The notes beneath the pieces are model-generated. The model had not been told where the DNA came from, did no database searches, and was given only the letters and a program-made list of their open reading frames with translations. From Pedococcus sp. 5OH_020 (GTDB taxonomy: Bacteria; Actinomycetota; Actinomycetes; Actinomycetales; Dermatophilaceae), in contig NZ_JAPYZV010000001.1 in NCBI RefSeq assembly GCF_027812955.1, positions 423,769 through 487,768 of the forward strand: DNA of 64,000 bases. Direction: 5' to 3'. Of the stretch, positions 9,271-17,457 are shown one piece after another. Position 1 is the first letter of the stretch. Every line of letters begins with the position of its first letter. The translations under genes and the position numbers were made by a program.

Positions 9271-10107
9271 ATGACCTCCGTCCCGAACGTCCGGCTGTCC
9301 ACCGGTAACGGCTCCGTCGAGCTCCCGCAGCTCGGCTTCGGGGTCTGGCAGGTGCCGGACGAGCAGGTGGAGCGAGCAGTCCTCACGGCCCTGGAGACGG
9401 GCTACCGCAGCATCGACACGGCCGCCCTCTACCAGAACGAGGAGGGTGTCGGCAGAGCCCTGAAGGCCACCGACGTGCCGCGGGACGAGGTGTTCCTCAC
9501 CACCAAGGTCTGGAACGACCGGCAGGGCTACGACTCCACCATGGCGGCCTTCGAGGAGTCGGTCGGCAGGCTCGGCGTCGAGGTCCTCGACCTGTACCTG
9601 ATCCACTGGCCTGCGCCCGCGCGGGACTCCTACGTCGGGACCTGGAAGGCGCTGCTCCAGCTGCGCGCCGACGGAAGGGTGCGCTCCGTCGGCGTGTCCA
9701 ACTTCGCCGTCGAGCACCTCCAGCGCCTCGCCGACGAGACCGGCGAGCTGCCGTCGATCAACCAGGTGGAGCTGCACCCCTACCTGCAGCAGGCGGAGCT
9801 GCGCGACTTCCACGCGGCGCACGGCATCGTGACGGAGGCGTGGAGCCCGCTCGCCTCCGGCGGCTCCGTGCTGGGCGACGACACCATCACGCAGATCGCC
9901 GGCAAGCACGGCGTCACGGCGGCGCAGGCCATCCTGCGGTGGCACCTGGAGCTGGGCAACGTCGTCATCCCGAAGTCGGTGACCCCCAGCCGGATCCGTG
10001 AGAACTTCGACGTCTTCGGCTTCGAGCTCGACGTCGACGACCTGGCGGCAGTGTCGCGGCTCGATCGGGGAGAGCGCACCGGTCCTGACCCGATGGTGTT
10101 CAGCTGA
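9271..10107 (+). CDS. Aldo/keto reductase
   Basis: NADPH-dependent carbonyl reductase, cytoplasmic, 278 residues, the usual size for this family. Motifs in order: [24 protein letters not shown] (catalytic Asp and Tyr), [11 protein letters not shown] (catalytic Lys), DLYLIHWP (catalytic His), GVSNF, and the cofactor-binding [15 protein letters not shown], which marks the 2,5-diketo-gluconate-reductase/prostaglandin F synthase-like branch. The preceding open frame runs in from far upstream, but the family's N-terminus begins at ATG 9271, behind a TACAGT element. The physiological substrate is unknown. It converges with the secreted dehydrogenase gene downstream. Confidence 0.93.
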   Translation: MTSVPNVRLSTGNGSVELPQLGFGVWQVPDEQVERAVLTALETGYRSIDTAALYQNEEGVGRALKATDVPRDEVFLTTKVWNDRQGYDSTMAAFEESVGRLGVEVLDLYLIHWPAPARDSYVGTWKALLQLRADGRVRSVGVSNFAVEHLQRLADETGELPSINQVELHPYLQQAELRDFHAAHGIVTEAWSPLASGGSVLGDDTITQIAGKHGVTAAQAILRWHLELGNVVIPKSVTPSRIRENFDVFGFELDVDDLAAVSRLDRGERTGPDPMVFS

Positions 10108-10117
10108 CCGGCCAGGT

Positions 10118-10143
10118 GCCGGCCAGGTGCCGGCGTGGCCGGC
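10118..10143. terminator. Hairpin between convergent genes
   Basis: GCCGGCCA (10118-10125), ten-base loop, TGGCCGGC (10136-10143): a perfect eight-base-pair GC stem between two convergent genes. No T-tract, as is common in high-GC actinobacteria. The left arm lies in a directly repeated 11-base unit, CCGGCCAGGTG, at 10108 and 10119. Confidence 0.55.
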
Positions 10144-10188
10144 CGCGAACGGACCGGAGGACCGCGCGCCGCTCGGGCCTCGGAGCGG

Positions 10189-12225
10189 CTAGGAGAGCCT
10201 GCCGCCGACCCGGGACCACGTGTAGTGGCCTGGGCGACCGTCGAAGGACCACAGCGCACCGTCGGTCCCACGCCCGATGACGGTGTACGACGTGCTCGAG
10301 CGGCTGGCTGCGGCGAGGGCGCTGTCCACCCGGCCGCCGACCGCGGTCGTGAAGCCGCCGATGCTCACGACCGGCGTGAGGTCGGCGTTACGGGTCACGA
10401 GCACGGGGCCTGGCGAGGCGCTCACCGCGGGGGCGGCCCAGGTCTCGCGCCCCGACCCGCAGCTCCACCCCGACACGGTGGTCGTCGCCGTGAGCACCTT
10501 GGTGCACAGCTTGCCGTCGCTGCCCCGCACGTAGACCGTGATGCGGCCGGTCGAGGCGCTCGCGGTGGTGGCCGGGGCGCCTGTGACCACTCCGCCCAGA
10601 CTCGTGGAGGCGCTCCAGGACCTGCCGTCCCAGTGGCGCCGCACCACCTTGTCGGAGGCTCCGGACCGGGCCACCACGTCCAGGGAGCCCGGACTCAGCG
10701 ACGCGGCGGATGGTGCACTGGTGAGGTTGCCTCCGAGGTTCTGCCAGGCGCTGTAGCCGCCGCCGCTGGACCACGCGTGGAGGAGCTGCCCGCTCGTCCC
10801 ACGGGCGAAGAGGTCGACCCGCGAGCCGCCCCACGACACGGCGGCCGGAGCCGAGGCCACCACTCCCGGCAGTGGCTGGAAGGCGGTCCACGAACCTCCG
10901 GCGCTGCTCTGCCCGGAGTGGTAGACGCGGCCGTCCAGCCCCCGGACGAAAGCGGTCAGGACGCCGCCCCGGTTGACCAGAGCCACGCCGGCCGGTGAGA
11001 CGTCGAGCTGCGGCCGGTAGGCGCCCTGCGCCGCCGTCGCCGTGACCTGCAGCAGCTTGTCGTCCGTGCCGTTGGACGTCGTGAGGTAGACCGCGTTCCC
11101 GCCCCTGGCGGCCTGCACGGTGCGGATCCGGCCGTAGACGTTGTCCACGGCGGGGAGCTGCTCGTTCCCGCGAAGGCGCCCGTCCGGAGTCAGGGAGAGG
11201 ATCCGCACCCCCTCGTTCTTCAGCTCCGCCACGGCGAGGGCGCCCTCCCAACGACCCCAGCGGCTTCCGGTGAGGAACGCCGCCCCACTGGTGGCGACGG
11301 TGGGCAGGCCCGAGGACCAGACGGCGCGCACAGCGGTCGGGAACTTCACGAGGTCCGTCATGGGGACCTGCTGGTTGTATCCAGGCACCGGGTCCCAGCC
11401 GTAGTTCCGGCCCTTGACCAGGAGGTTCACCTCGTCGTCCCGGTCCGGCCCGTGCTCGACGCTCCACATCTGGGTCGTTCCGGGGCGCAGCGCCATCCCT
11501 TCGACGTTGCGGTGGCCGTACGTCCACACGAGGGCGCGGGCGCCCCCGGCGGCAGCGAACGGGTTGTCCGCCGGAGCCCGGCCGTCGCCTGCCCGCACGC
11601 GCAGGGTCTTGCCGCCCAGCGAGCTGAGGTTCTGAGGGTTGGTGCCGGTGATCGCGTCTCCGGTCCCGACGTGCAGCGTGCCGTCCGCCGCGAAGCGCAG
11701 CCGGCATCCGGCGTGCTGCCCGGTGGTGGTGGGCACCCCCGTGACGACGGTGCCCTGCCGTGTCGCGGAGGCCGAGTCTGCGGCGAGATGCCAGCGCACC
11801 ACGCGGATGTCGATGGGCGTGGTTCCCGAGCCGCGGTAGGCCTGGCAGGTGTAGTAGGTGCGGTTCGTCGTGAACGCCGGATCCGTCGTGATCCCCATGA
11901 GCCCTGCCTCGCTGCCCACGAAGAGGTCCCGCTGGTCGGTGGTCACCACATGGGTGGGTCCGTTGGCGGCGCGCAGCCGCGTGGTGCCAGCCCGTTCGGT
12001 GAACAAGAGGCTGCCGTCGGGCAGGGGCGCCACGTCCCACGGGATGGACAGACCGGACACGAGCGTGTCGACGCGAGAAGCGGGGACGGTAGCCGAAGCC
12101 ACTGCAACGGAGGTGACTGCAACGGAGGCTGCCGCGTCGGCACCGGTCGCGGGGGCGAGAAGGGGCAGGAGGCAGCCTGTGACGCCGAAGGCGGCCACCC
12201 AGTGCTTCAACAGCTGCGGATGCAT
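10189..12225 (-). CDS. Secreted PQQ-dependent sugar (glucose/sorbosone) dehydrogenase with C-terminal lectin-like propeller
   Basis: 678 residues. It has an N-terminal signal peptide (basic start, hydrophobic core, ADAA cleavage region near residue 30). Residues ~50-395 form a soluble-glucose-dehydrogenase six-bladed propeller, with SIPWDVAPLPDGSLLFTER, GSEAGLMG, YGHRNVEGMALRP and EHGPDRDDEVNLL as family motifs. From ~400 to the end are repeating W-rich units (e.g. GRVYHSGQSSAGGSW, GQLLHAWSSGGGYSAW, DGALWSFDG) typical of the fucose-lectin/PLL propeller. The protein is probably exported and oxidises an extracellular sugar or glycan with PQQ, the C-terminal propeller acting as a binding module. 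PQQ dependence is family knowledge. Start ATG 12225 has TACTCT six bases upstream. Confidence 0.88.
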   Translation of the reverse strand: MHPQLLKHWVAAFGVTGCLLPLLAPATGADAAASVAVTSVAVASATVPASRVDTLVSGLSIPWDVAPLPDGSLLFTERAGTTRLRAANGPTHVVTTDQRDLFVGSEAGLMGITTDPAFTTNRTYYTCQAYRGSGTTPIDIRVVRWHLAADSASATRQGTVVTGVPTTTGQHAGCRLRFAADGTLHVGTGDAITGTNPQNLSSLGGKTLRVRAGDGRAPADNPFAAAGGARALVWTYGHRNVEGMALRPGTTQMWSVEHGPDRDDEVNLLVKGRNYGWDPVPGYNQQVPMTDLVKFPTAVRAVWSSGLPTVATSGAAFLTGSRWGRWEGALAVAELKNEGVRILSLTPDGRLRGNEQLPAVDNVYGRIRTVQAARGGNAVYLTTSNGTDDKLLQVTATAAQGAYRPQLDVSPAGVALVNRGGVLTAFVRGLDGRVYHSGQSSAGGSWTAFQPLPGVVASAPAAVSWGGSRVDLFARGTSGQLLHAWSSGGGYSAWQNLGGNLTSAPSAASLSPGSLDVVARSGASDKVVRRHWDGRSWSASTSLGGVVTGAPATTASASTGRITVYVRGSDGKLCTKVLTATTTVSGWSCGSGRETWAAPAVSASPGPVLVTRNADLTPVVSIGGFTTAVGGRVDSALAAASRSSTSYTVIGRGTDGALWSFDGRPGHYTWSRVGGRLS

Positions 12226-12231
12226 ACGTCG

Positions 12232-12237
12232 AGAGTA
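12232..12237 (-). promoter_or_regulatory. -10 element, leaderless promoter of sugar dehydrogenase
   Basis: TACTCT on the reverse strand, six bases before the ATG at 12225. Confidence 0.5.
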
Positions 12238-12311
12238 GGCCGCGGCCGGGCGTGGGCAACAGGGTGCGTTTGCCGGTGGTGGCGGGAGGATCGGCGTCGG
12301 TCCGGGGACGG

Positions 12312-12317
12312 TAGGTT
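12312..12317 (+). promoter_or_regulatory. -10 element, leaderless promoter of kynA
   Basis: TAGGTT six bases before the ATG at 12324. Confidence 0.5.
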
Positions 12318-12323
12318 TCGGGC

Positions 12324-13181
12324 ATGACCAGCGGTGCAGACGAACGCGCGATCCGGCCCGTCGAGGAGGGGGTCCGACGCGACTTCTCCTCCGCCATGTC
12401 CTACGGCGACTACCTCGGCCTGGAGCGTCTGCTGTCCTCGCAGCACCCGCAGAGCACGCCGGAGCAGCACGACGAGCTGCTGTTCATCATCCAGCACCAG
12501 ACCTCGGAGCTGTGGCTCAAGCTGGTGCTGCACGAGCTGCGCTCCGCCCGTGCCCTGCTCGCGTCGGACGAGCTTGCACCGGCGCTCAAGCGGCTGGCCA
12601 GGGTCAAGCGCATCCAGGAGGTCCTCACCGACCAGTGGTCCGTGCTGGCGACGCTCACCCCGAGTGAGTATGCGGAGATCCGGCCGTTCCTGGCGACCAG
12701 CTCGGGGTTCCAGTCCTGGCAGTACCGGGCAGTGGAGTTCCTGCTGGGCAACAAGAACGCCGACATGGTCAGGGTCTTCGACCATGACGCCACCGCCGCG
12801 GCCCTGCTCTCAGAGCTGCTGGTCGAGCCCAGCCTCTACGACGGCTTCCTCGCCTACCTCGCCCGGCGCGGGTATGCGGTCCCGCAGGAGGTGCTCGACC
12901 GGGACGTCTCGCAGCCCTACCGCTTCAACGAGGACCTCGTCGACACCTTCGCCGAGGTCTACGCCTCACCGTCTCAGCACTGGGGCGTCTACGAGACGTG
13001 CGAGGAGCTCGTCGACCTCGAGGACAACTTCCAGCAGTGGCGGTTCCGCCACCTCCAGGTCGTGACGCGCACCATCGGCCACAAGAAGGGCACCGGGGGT
13101 TCGTCGGGCGTCGACTTCCTGCGCCGAGCGCTGGACCTGACGTTCTTCCCCGAGCTGTACGCCGTACGCACCCGGGTCTGA
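12324..13181 (+). CDS. kynA: Tryptophan 2,3-dioxygenase
   Basis: Haem enzyme that opens the indole ring of L-tryptophan to N-formylkynurenine, first step of the kynurenine route. 285 residues, normal length. Signatures: SYGDYLGLERLL, the active-site His block IQHQTSELWLKLVLHEL, SGFQSWQYRAVEF, and the C-terminal WRFRHLQVVTRTIGHKKGTG followed by SSGVDFL, where the FRH His is the family's haem ligand and GTGGSSG binds substrate. It stands alone: no kynureninase or formamidase is adjacent. It converges with the G6PD-like gene, only ten bases apart. Confidence 0.95.
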   Translation: MTSGADERAIRPVEEGVRRDFSSAMSYGDYLGLERLLSSQHPQSTPEQHDELLFIIQHQTSELWLKLVLHELRSARALLASDELAPALKRLARVKRIQEVLTDQWSVLATLTPSEYAEIRPFLATSSGFQSWQYRAVEFLLGNKNADMVRVFDHDATAAALLSELLVEPSLYDGFLAYLARRGYAVPQEVLDRDVSQPYRFNEDLVDTFAEVYASPSQHWGVYETCEELVDLEDNFQQWRFRHLQVVTRTIGHKKGTGGSSGVDFLRRALDLTFFPELYAVRTRV

Positions 13182-13191
13182 CCGGCGCGAG

Positions 13192-14574
13192 TCAGTCCGG
13201 AGGCCAGCCCTGCGGGCCGTCCGAGCCGGCGGCATACGTCTCCAGCGGTACGCGGTCGGCGGACCACGCGGTGAGGACCGGCTCCATGATCCGCCAGCAC
13301 TGTTCGGCCGTGTCACCACGGACGGTGAGCAGCTGGCTGCCGTCGAGGATGTGCGACAGCACCTCGCCGTAGGCCTGCATGCGGGCAACGGCGAGCTTCG
13401 CCGTCAGGGTCTTCTGCTCCAGGTCCAGCGGGTCTCCCTCGGCGTTCATGGTGAGCGTGAGCGAGACGGCGCCCGGCTTGAGGTCGATGAGGAGCCGGTC
13501 CGCCTCGGCACCGCCCTCGAAGCCGGTGGGCAGGTGGGGCACCTGACGGAAGTGGGCCACGATCTGCTTGCGCGGCGTACCCAGGGCCTTGCCACTACGA
13601 AGCACGAACGGCACCCCGCTCCAGCGCGCGTTGTCGATCTCCAGGGTGACCTGGGCGAGTGTCTCGGTGTTCCGTGAGGGGTCGACGCCCTCCTCCGCCA
13701 CGTAGTCGGGGACGCTGCGGCGACCCAGCTCTCCCGCGGTGTAGCGGGCTCGGCGCGAGGACCGCTCGGGGGAGCCGCCCCAGACGCGGGTGGCGCGGAG
13801 CACCTGTGCCTTCTGGTCCTGGAGCTCACGAGGGTCGAGGGAGGCGATCGACTCCATGGCGAAGAGCGACAGCACCTGCAGCAGGTGGCTCTGCAGCATG
13901 TCGCGCAGCGCGCCGGCTCCGTCGTAGTAGCCCGCCCTGCCCTCCAGGGCCAGGTCCTCGTCGTAGACGATCTCGACCCGCTCGATGTGCTCGGCGCTCC
14001 AGACCGGCTGGAGGACGCGGTTGGCGAACCGCAGACCCACGAGGTTGAACACGGTCGCCACGCCGAGGAAGTGGTCGATCCTGAAGACCGCGTCCTCGGG
14101 GACCAGTCTGTGCAGCAGCGCGTTGAAGGTCGCGGCAGACTCCCGGTCGGTGCCGAAGGGCTTCTCGAGCGCGAGCCGGGTCACCGAGGGCAGGTCCACC
14201 TGGCGCAGTAGCTCGCAGACCTTCATCGAGACCTGGGGCGGGAGGGCGAAGAAGATGACCAGCGGCCCGGAGCCGCAGGAGCTGACCAGCTCGCCGAGGG
14301 CGTCCGCGTCGAGCAGGTCGGTCTTGCGGTAGCTGCTGTCCTTCACGACCTTCGTCGTGGCGGAGGCGGGCGGGTCGACGGACGAGAACGAGTCCTCCAC
14401 GCGGGCCTGCCACTGGGCCGCGGTGAGGTCGAGACGGTCGGCGCCGACGACCCGCACCTCGCGCTCCGGCTCGACGCCCAGCAGGCTGGCCAGCCCCGGC
14501 AACAACAGCCGGTGCGTGAGGTCGCCTCCGGCGCCGAGGACGAGCACGGTGGTGGGACCGGCTGCAGCTGCCAT
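13192..14574 (-). CDS. Glucose-6-phosphate dehydrogenase family protein with altered phosphate site
   Basis: 460 residues. Two G6PD domains are present: NADP-binding VLVLGAGGDLTHRLLLPGL at the start, LALEKPFGTD, and the catalytic His segment RIDHFLG. Then come GRAGYYDGAGALRDMLQSHLLQ and a C-terminal RSGKALG. In characterised enzymes the segment is RIDHYLGK, whose Tyr and Lys hold the phosphate of glucose-6-phosphate; here they are Phe and Val. The core reaction, oxidation of a hexose C1 with NADP+, is plausible, but the substrate may not be glucose-6-phosphate. Start ATG 14574 is preferred; ATG 14586 is in frame. It follows an SDR gene by 53 bases on the same strand. Confidence 0.8.
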   Translation of the reverse strand: MAAAAGPTTVLVLGAGGDLTHRLLLPGLASLLGVEPEREVRVVGADRLDLTAAQWQARVEDSFSSVDPPASATTKVVKDSSYRKTDLLDADALGELVSSCGSGPLVIFFALPPQVSMKVCELLRQVDLPSVTRLALEKPFGTDRESAATFNALLHRLVPEDAVFRIDHFLGVATVFNLVGLRFANRVLQPVWSAEHIERVEIVYDEDLALEGRAGYYDGAGALRDMLQSHLLQVLSLFAMESIASLDPRELQDQKAQVLRATRVWGGSPERSSRRARYTAGELGRRSVPDYVAEEGVDPSRNTETLAQVTLEIDNARWSGVPFVLRSGKALGTPRKQIVAHFRQVPHLPTGFEGGAEADRLLIDLKPGAVSLTLTMNAEGDPLDLEQKTLTAKLAVARMQAYGEVLSHILDGSQLLTVRGDTAEQCWRIMEPVLTAWSADRVPLETYAAGSDGPQGWPPD

Positions 14575-14627
14575 GCCTCGCAGCATCGCACGAGCGCCGT
14601 GTCGGCGCCCGCCGCCCGCCGGCGGCG

Positions 14628-15617
14628 TCAGACCCGGTAACGCTCCACGAGGCGGTCGAAGAGGGCGTCCTTGCGGGCGTCGACCTGGCGGCGTCCCGCG
14701 TCGGCGAGGTGCCATTCCACGACCTCGCTGGCACCCTGCCGGAACGGGACCACGGCGTGCCAGCCCGGCGCGAGCCTTCGGAGCTTGCCGTTGTCGAAGA
14801 CCATCGAGTGCGCCTTGTCGCCGAGCAGGGAAGCGCCATGGTCCGCGTCCAGGGCTGCGATCGCGTCTGAGGGCACGTGCACCAGCCTCGGCTCGACCCC
14901 CGCCGCGTGCGCGACCTCGGTGTAGATGGCGTCCCAGGGCAATGCCTCGTCGGAGGTGATGTGGAAGGCCTCGCCGACGGCCTCGCGACGCCCGAGCAGC
15001 CGGACGAAGGCGCGTGCGAAGTCCGCGTGATGCGTCAGCGTCCACAGCGACGTCCCGTCGCCGTGGACCACCACCTCGCGTCCCTGGATCATCCGCTCGA
15101 CAGCGGTCCAGCCGCCGTCCAAGGGCGCAAGGGTGTGGTCGTAGGTGTGCGAGGGGCGGACCACCGTCATGGGCAGTGCCTGGTCCCGGTACGCCGCCGT
15201 CAGCAGGTCCTCGCAGGCGATCTTGTCGCGGGAGTACTTCCAGAACGGGTTCCGCAGAGGCGTGGACTCGGTGACCGGCAGCTGGGTGGGCGGAGTCTGG
15301 TACGCCGACGCGGAGCTGATGAAGACGTACTGCCCGAAGCTACCGGACAGCGCGCCGAGGCTCTGCCGGAGCTGGTCCGTGGTGAAGGACAAGAAGTCGG
15401 CGACGACGTCGAACCGTCGTCCCTGCACCGCGCTGACGAGGGCATCACGGTCGCGCACGTCGGCCACCAGCGGCTCCGCGTCCGCGGCAGGCGGGTGGTG
15501 CCTGCTCGCCCCGCGGTTGAGCAGCGTGACCTCCCACCCGGCGTCCAGGGCCTCGCGCACGCAGGCGGAGCTGATCACCCCCGTGCCACCGATGAACAGG
15601 ACCGAGGCGGATGTCAT
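14628..15617 (-). CDS. NAD-dependent epimerase/dehydratase-type SDR
   Basis: Extended short-chain dehydrogenase, 329 residues from ATG 15617. The Rossmann motif is SVLFIGGTGVISSACV, followed by VADVRDRD and the active-site pair YSRDK preceded by ISSASAYQ. Typical partners are nucleotide sugars, but this atypical branch also holds reductases, so the substrate is open. A TAGGGT element ends seven bases before the ATG. The G6PD-like gene follows 53 bases downstream, which suggests co-transcription. Confidence 0.85.
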   Translation of the reverse strand: MTSASVLFIGGTGVISSACVREALDAGWEVTLLNRGASRHHPPAADAEPLVADVRDRDALVSAVQGRRFDVVADFLSFTTDQLRQSLGALSGSFGQYVFISSASAYQTPPTQLPVTESTPLRNPFWKYSRDKIACEDLLTAAYRDQALPMTVVRPSHTYDHTLAPLDGGWTAVERMIQGREVVVHGDGTSLWTLTHHADFARAFVRLLGRREAVGEAFHITSDEALPWDAIYTEVAHAAGVEPRLVHVPSDAIAALDADHGASLLGDKAHSMVFDNGKLRRLAPGWHAVVPFRQGASEVVEWHLADAGRRQVDARKDALFDRLVERYRV

Positions 15618-15624
15618 GGGCCTC

Positions 15625-15630
15625 ACCCTA
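15625..15630 (-). promoter_or_regulatory. -10 element, leaderless promoter of SDR gene
   Basis: TAGGGT on the reverse strand, seven bases before the ATG at 15617. Confidence 0.5.
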
Positions 15631-15723
15631 GGTGAGCACGCGGCGGGTCGCGCCCCGGGGAGGAGGGCGGCGGCTACCACCACTGCGGGCTCCGCGCAGG
15701 GTCGGCGCAGGGTCGGCGCAGGG

Positions 15724-16134
15724 TCAGCGCAGCCGTTCGAGGTCCTGGCGGCAGCGCTCCTCGAACCGGTCCAGCTCGAGAAGCGCGTCGTCGAGGTCGC
15801 GCCGCCGCTGCTCGAGGTCGGCGCGGCGGTCGTCGATCTGGCTCAGGACGTACTCCAGCTGGCTCGCCTTACCTCGGGGACGGTCGTAGAGGTCGATGAT
15901 CGTGCGGATCTCCTCGAGCGGGAAGCCCAGCCGCTTGCCGCGCAGGATGAGCGCCAGTCGCGTCCGGTCGCGGCGTCGGTAGACGCGGGTCGTGCCACGC
16001 CGCTCAGGGGCGATCAGGCCCAGGTCCTCGTAGTGCCGCACGGTGCGGTGCGTGACGCCGAAGTCATCGGCGATCTCCCGGATCGTCCAGGTCGTCTCCA
16101 GGTTGGCGACGGTGGTCTCGGCCGGGGCTGGCAT
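15724..16134 (-). CDS. MerR-family regulator, LiuR-like
   Basis: 136-residue transcription factor. The N-terminal winged helix-turn-helix reads TIREIADDFGVTHRTVRHYEDLGLI then RVYRRRDRTRLALI, typical MerR. A long helix follows (from about residue 85) rich in Gln/Asp/Arg/Leu (SQIDDRRADLEQRR) that forms the dimer coiled coil. There is no C-terminal ligand domain and no metal-binding Cys, as in the MerR regulators of branched-chain acyl-CoA catabolism (LiuR). It is divergent from an acyl-CoA dehydrogenase and an acyl-CoA carboxyltransferase, with two operator-like palindromes between. Autoregulation is likely, since the sites cover its own -35/spacer. The inducer, perhaps an acyl-CoA intermediate, is inferred. 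Confidence 0.88.
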   Translation of the reverse strand: MPAPAETTVANLETTWTIREIADDFGVTHRTVRHYEDLGLIAPERRGTTRVYRRRDRTRLALILRGKRLGFPLEEIRTIIDLYDRPRGKASQLEYVLSQIDDRRADLEQRRRDLDDALLELDRFEERCRQDLERLR

Positions 16135-16141
16135 ACCGGTG

Positions 16142-16147
16142 AGTATT
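16142..16147 (-). promoter_or_regulatory. -10 element, leaderless promoter of merR gene
   Basis: AATACT on the reverse strand, seven bases before the ATG at 16134. A TTGACG at 16166-16171 (reverse strand) lies 18 bases upstream as a -35, the only clear -35 in this window, and is embedded in the operator pair. Confidence 0.6.
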
Positions 16148-16149
16148 GC

Positions 16150-16171
16150 TTTACGTTTACGTCAACGTCAA
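16150..16171. promoter_or_regulatory. Two overlapping LiuR-type operators
   Basis: Two 16-base imperfect palindromes offset by six bases: TTTACGTTTACGTCAA (16150-16165) and TTTACGTCAACGTCAA (16156-16171). Each is TTTACGT, a 2-base centre, then ACGTCAA. This resembles the TTTACGT-based site described for LiuR regulators of leucine/isovalerate genes. They lie between the regulator and acyl-CoA dehydrogenase genes. Confidence 0.75.
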
Positions 16172-16238
16172 GTAGTCGAGCAACGCAGCGTGGCAGAGCG
16201 ACCCTCGCGCCACGCCTACCGGGAGAGCAGGAACAACC

Positions 16239-17429
16239 ATGTTCGAGCTGAGCAAGGAGCACGAGGACTTCCGCAAGGTCGTCCGGGAGTTCGCCGAGGC
16301 CGAGGTCGAGCCCCACATCGCCACGTGGGACCGCGACCACCACTTCCCCGTGCACCTGGTGCCGAAGATGGGCGACCTCGGGCTGTTCGGCCTCGTCGTG
16401 CCAGAGGAGTTCGGGGGGAGCCGCGAGCTCAGCGAGGACGGCCCGTTCACAGCCCTCTGCGTGGCCATCGAGGAGCTCGGCCGGGTGGACCAGTCCGTCG
16501 GGATCACGCTGTCCGCCGGCGTCGGCCTCGGGATCAACCCGATCCTGACGTACGGCACGCAGGAGCAGAAGGACCGCTTCCTGCCCGATCTGGTCGCCGG
16601 TCGCGCCCTGGCCGGCTTCGGGCTGACCGAGCCCGACGCCGGCTCCGACGCGGGCGCGACGAGGACCCGAGCCGTGCGCGACGGGGACGACTGGGTGCTC
16701 GACGGCGCCAAGGCCTTCATCACCAACTCCGGAACGGACATCACCTCCGTCGTGACGGTCACCGCCCGCACCGGGTCCGCGGCCGACGGGTCCCCGGTCG
16801 TCAGCGCCATCATGGTTCCCTCCCGCACGCCTGGGTTCACCGTCGAGCCGGCGTACCACAAGCTCGGGTGGCACGCGTCGGACACGCATGGCCTGACCTT
16901 CCAGGACTGTCGCGTCCCTTCGGGAAACCTGCTGGGCCGGGAGGGCGACGGCTTCAAGCAGTTCCTCAAGACGCTCGACGACGGGCGCATCGCCATCTCC
17001 GCCCTCGCGGTCGGGATGAGCCAGCGCATGCTGGAGGAGGCGACTGCCTATGCCAGCACGCGCACCGCGTTCGGCCGGCCGATCGGCACGAACCAGGGCG
17101 TGTCCTTCCAGATCGCAGACCTGGCCGTGATGGTCGAGGCCTCCCGGCAGCTGACCTACAAGGCCGCCTGGCTGAAGGACGAGCTGGAGGCCGGCCGTCG
17201 CTCCGTGGCGGAGGTCAAGCAGGCGGCGGCCGTCTGCAAGCTCTACTCCACGGAGGCGGCGGTCACGGCCACGAGGATCGCCACGCAGGTCTTCGGTGGC
17301 AACGGCTTCATGGAGGAGTACCCCGTGGCGAGGTTCTATCGCGACGCCAAGATCCTCGAGATCGGCGAGGGGACGTCCGAGGTGCAGCGGATGGTCATCG
17401 CCCGTCACCTCGGCCTGCCGACCGCGTGA
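16239..17429 (+). CDS. Acyl-CoA dehydrogenase, likely branched-chain (Liu cluster)
   Basis: FAD enzyme that introduces an alpha,beta double bond into an acyl-CoA. 396 residues. Motifs: GFGLTEPDAGSDAGATRTRA (FAD/substrate loop), GAKAFITNSG, LDDGRIAISALAVGMSQRML, FGGNGFMEEYPV, and IGEGTSEVQRM, whose first Glu is at the position of the catalytic base. The context (LiuR-type operator upstream, carboxyltransferase downstream) matches leucine/isovalerate degradation, as in the M. tuberculosis fadE19-accD1 group, so isovaleryl- or another short branched acyl-CoA is the inferred substrate. A weak ribosome-binding site lies upstream of ATG 16239. Confidence 0.9.
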   Translation: MFELSKEHEDFRKVVREFAEAEVEPHIATWDRDHHFPVHLVPKMGDLGLFGLVVPEEFGGSRELSEDGPFTALCVAIEELGRVDQSVGITLSAGVGLGINPILTYGTQEQKDRFLPDLVAGRALAGFGLTEPDAGSDAGATRTRAVRDGDDWVLDGAKAFITNSGTDITSVVTVTARTGSAADGSPVVSAIMVPSRTPGFTVEPAYHKLGWHASDTHGLTFQDCRVPSGNLLGREGDGFKQFLKTLDDGRIAISALAVGMSQRMLEEATAYASTRTAFGRPIGTNQGVSFQIADLAVMVEASRQLTYKAAWLKDELEAGRRSVAEVKQAAAVCKLYSTEAAVTATRIATQVFGGNGFMEEYPVARFYRDAKILEIGEGTSEVQRMVIARHLGLPTA

Positions 17430-17457
17430 CCCCATGGTCTCCAACGTGCGAGAGGGT

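Noticed and set aside
9127-9945. N-terminal extension of the biotin carboxylase reading frame upstream of ATG 9126
   Set aside because: It runs through the aldo/keto reductase gene on the other strand and has no family similarity; the conserved start [14 protein letters not shown] begins just after 9126.
17434-17457. ATG 17434 as start of the carboxyltransferase
   Set aside because: No ribosome-binding site precedes it; ATG 17458 has a Gly-rich purine tract, although very close, so the choice remains slightly uncertain.
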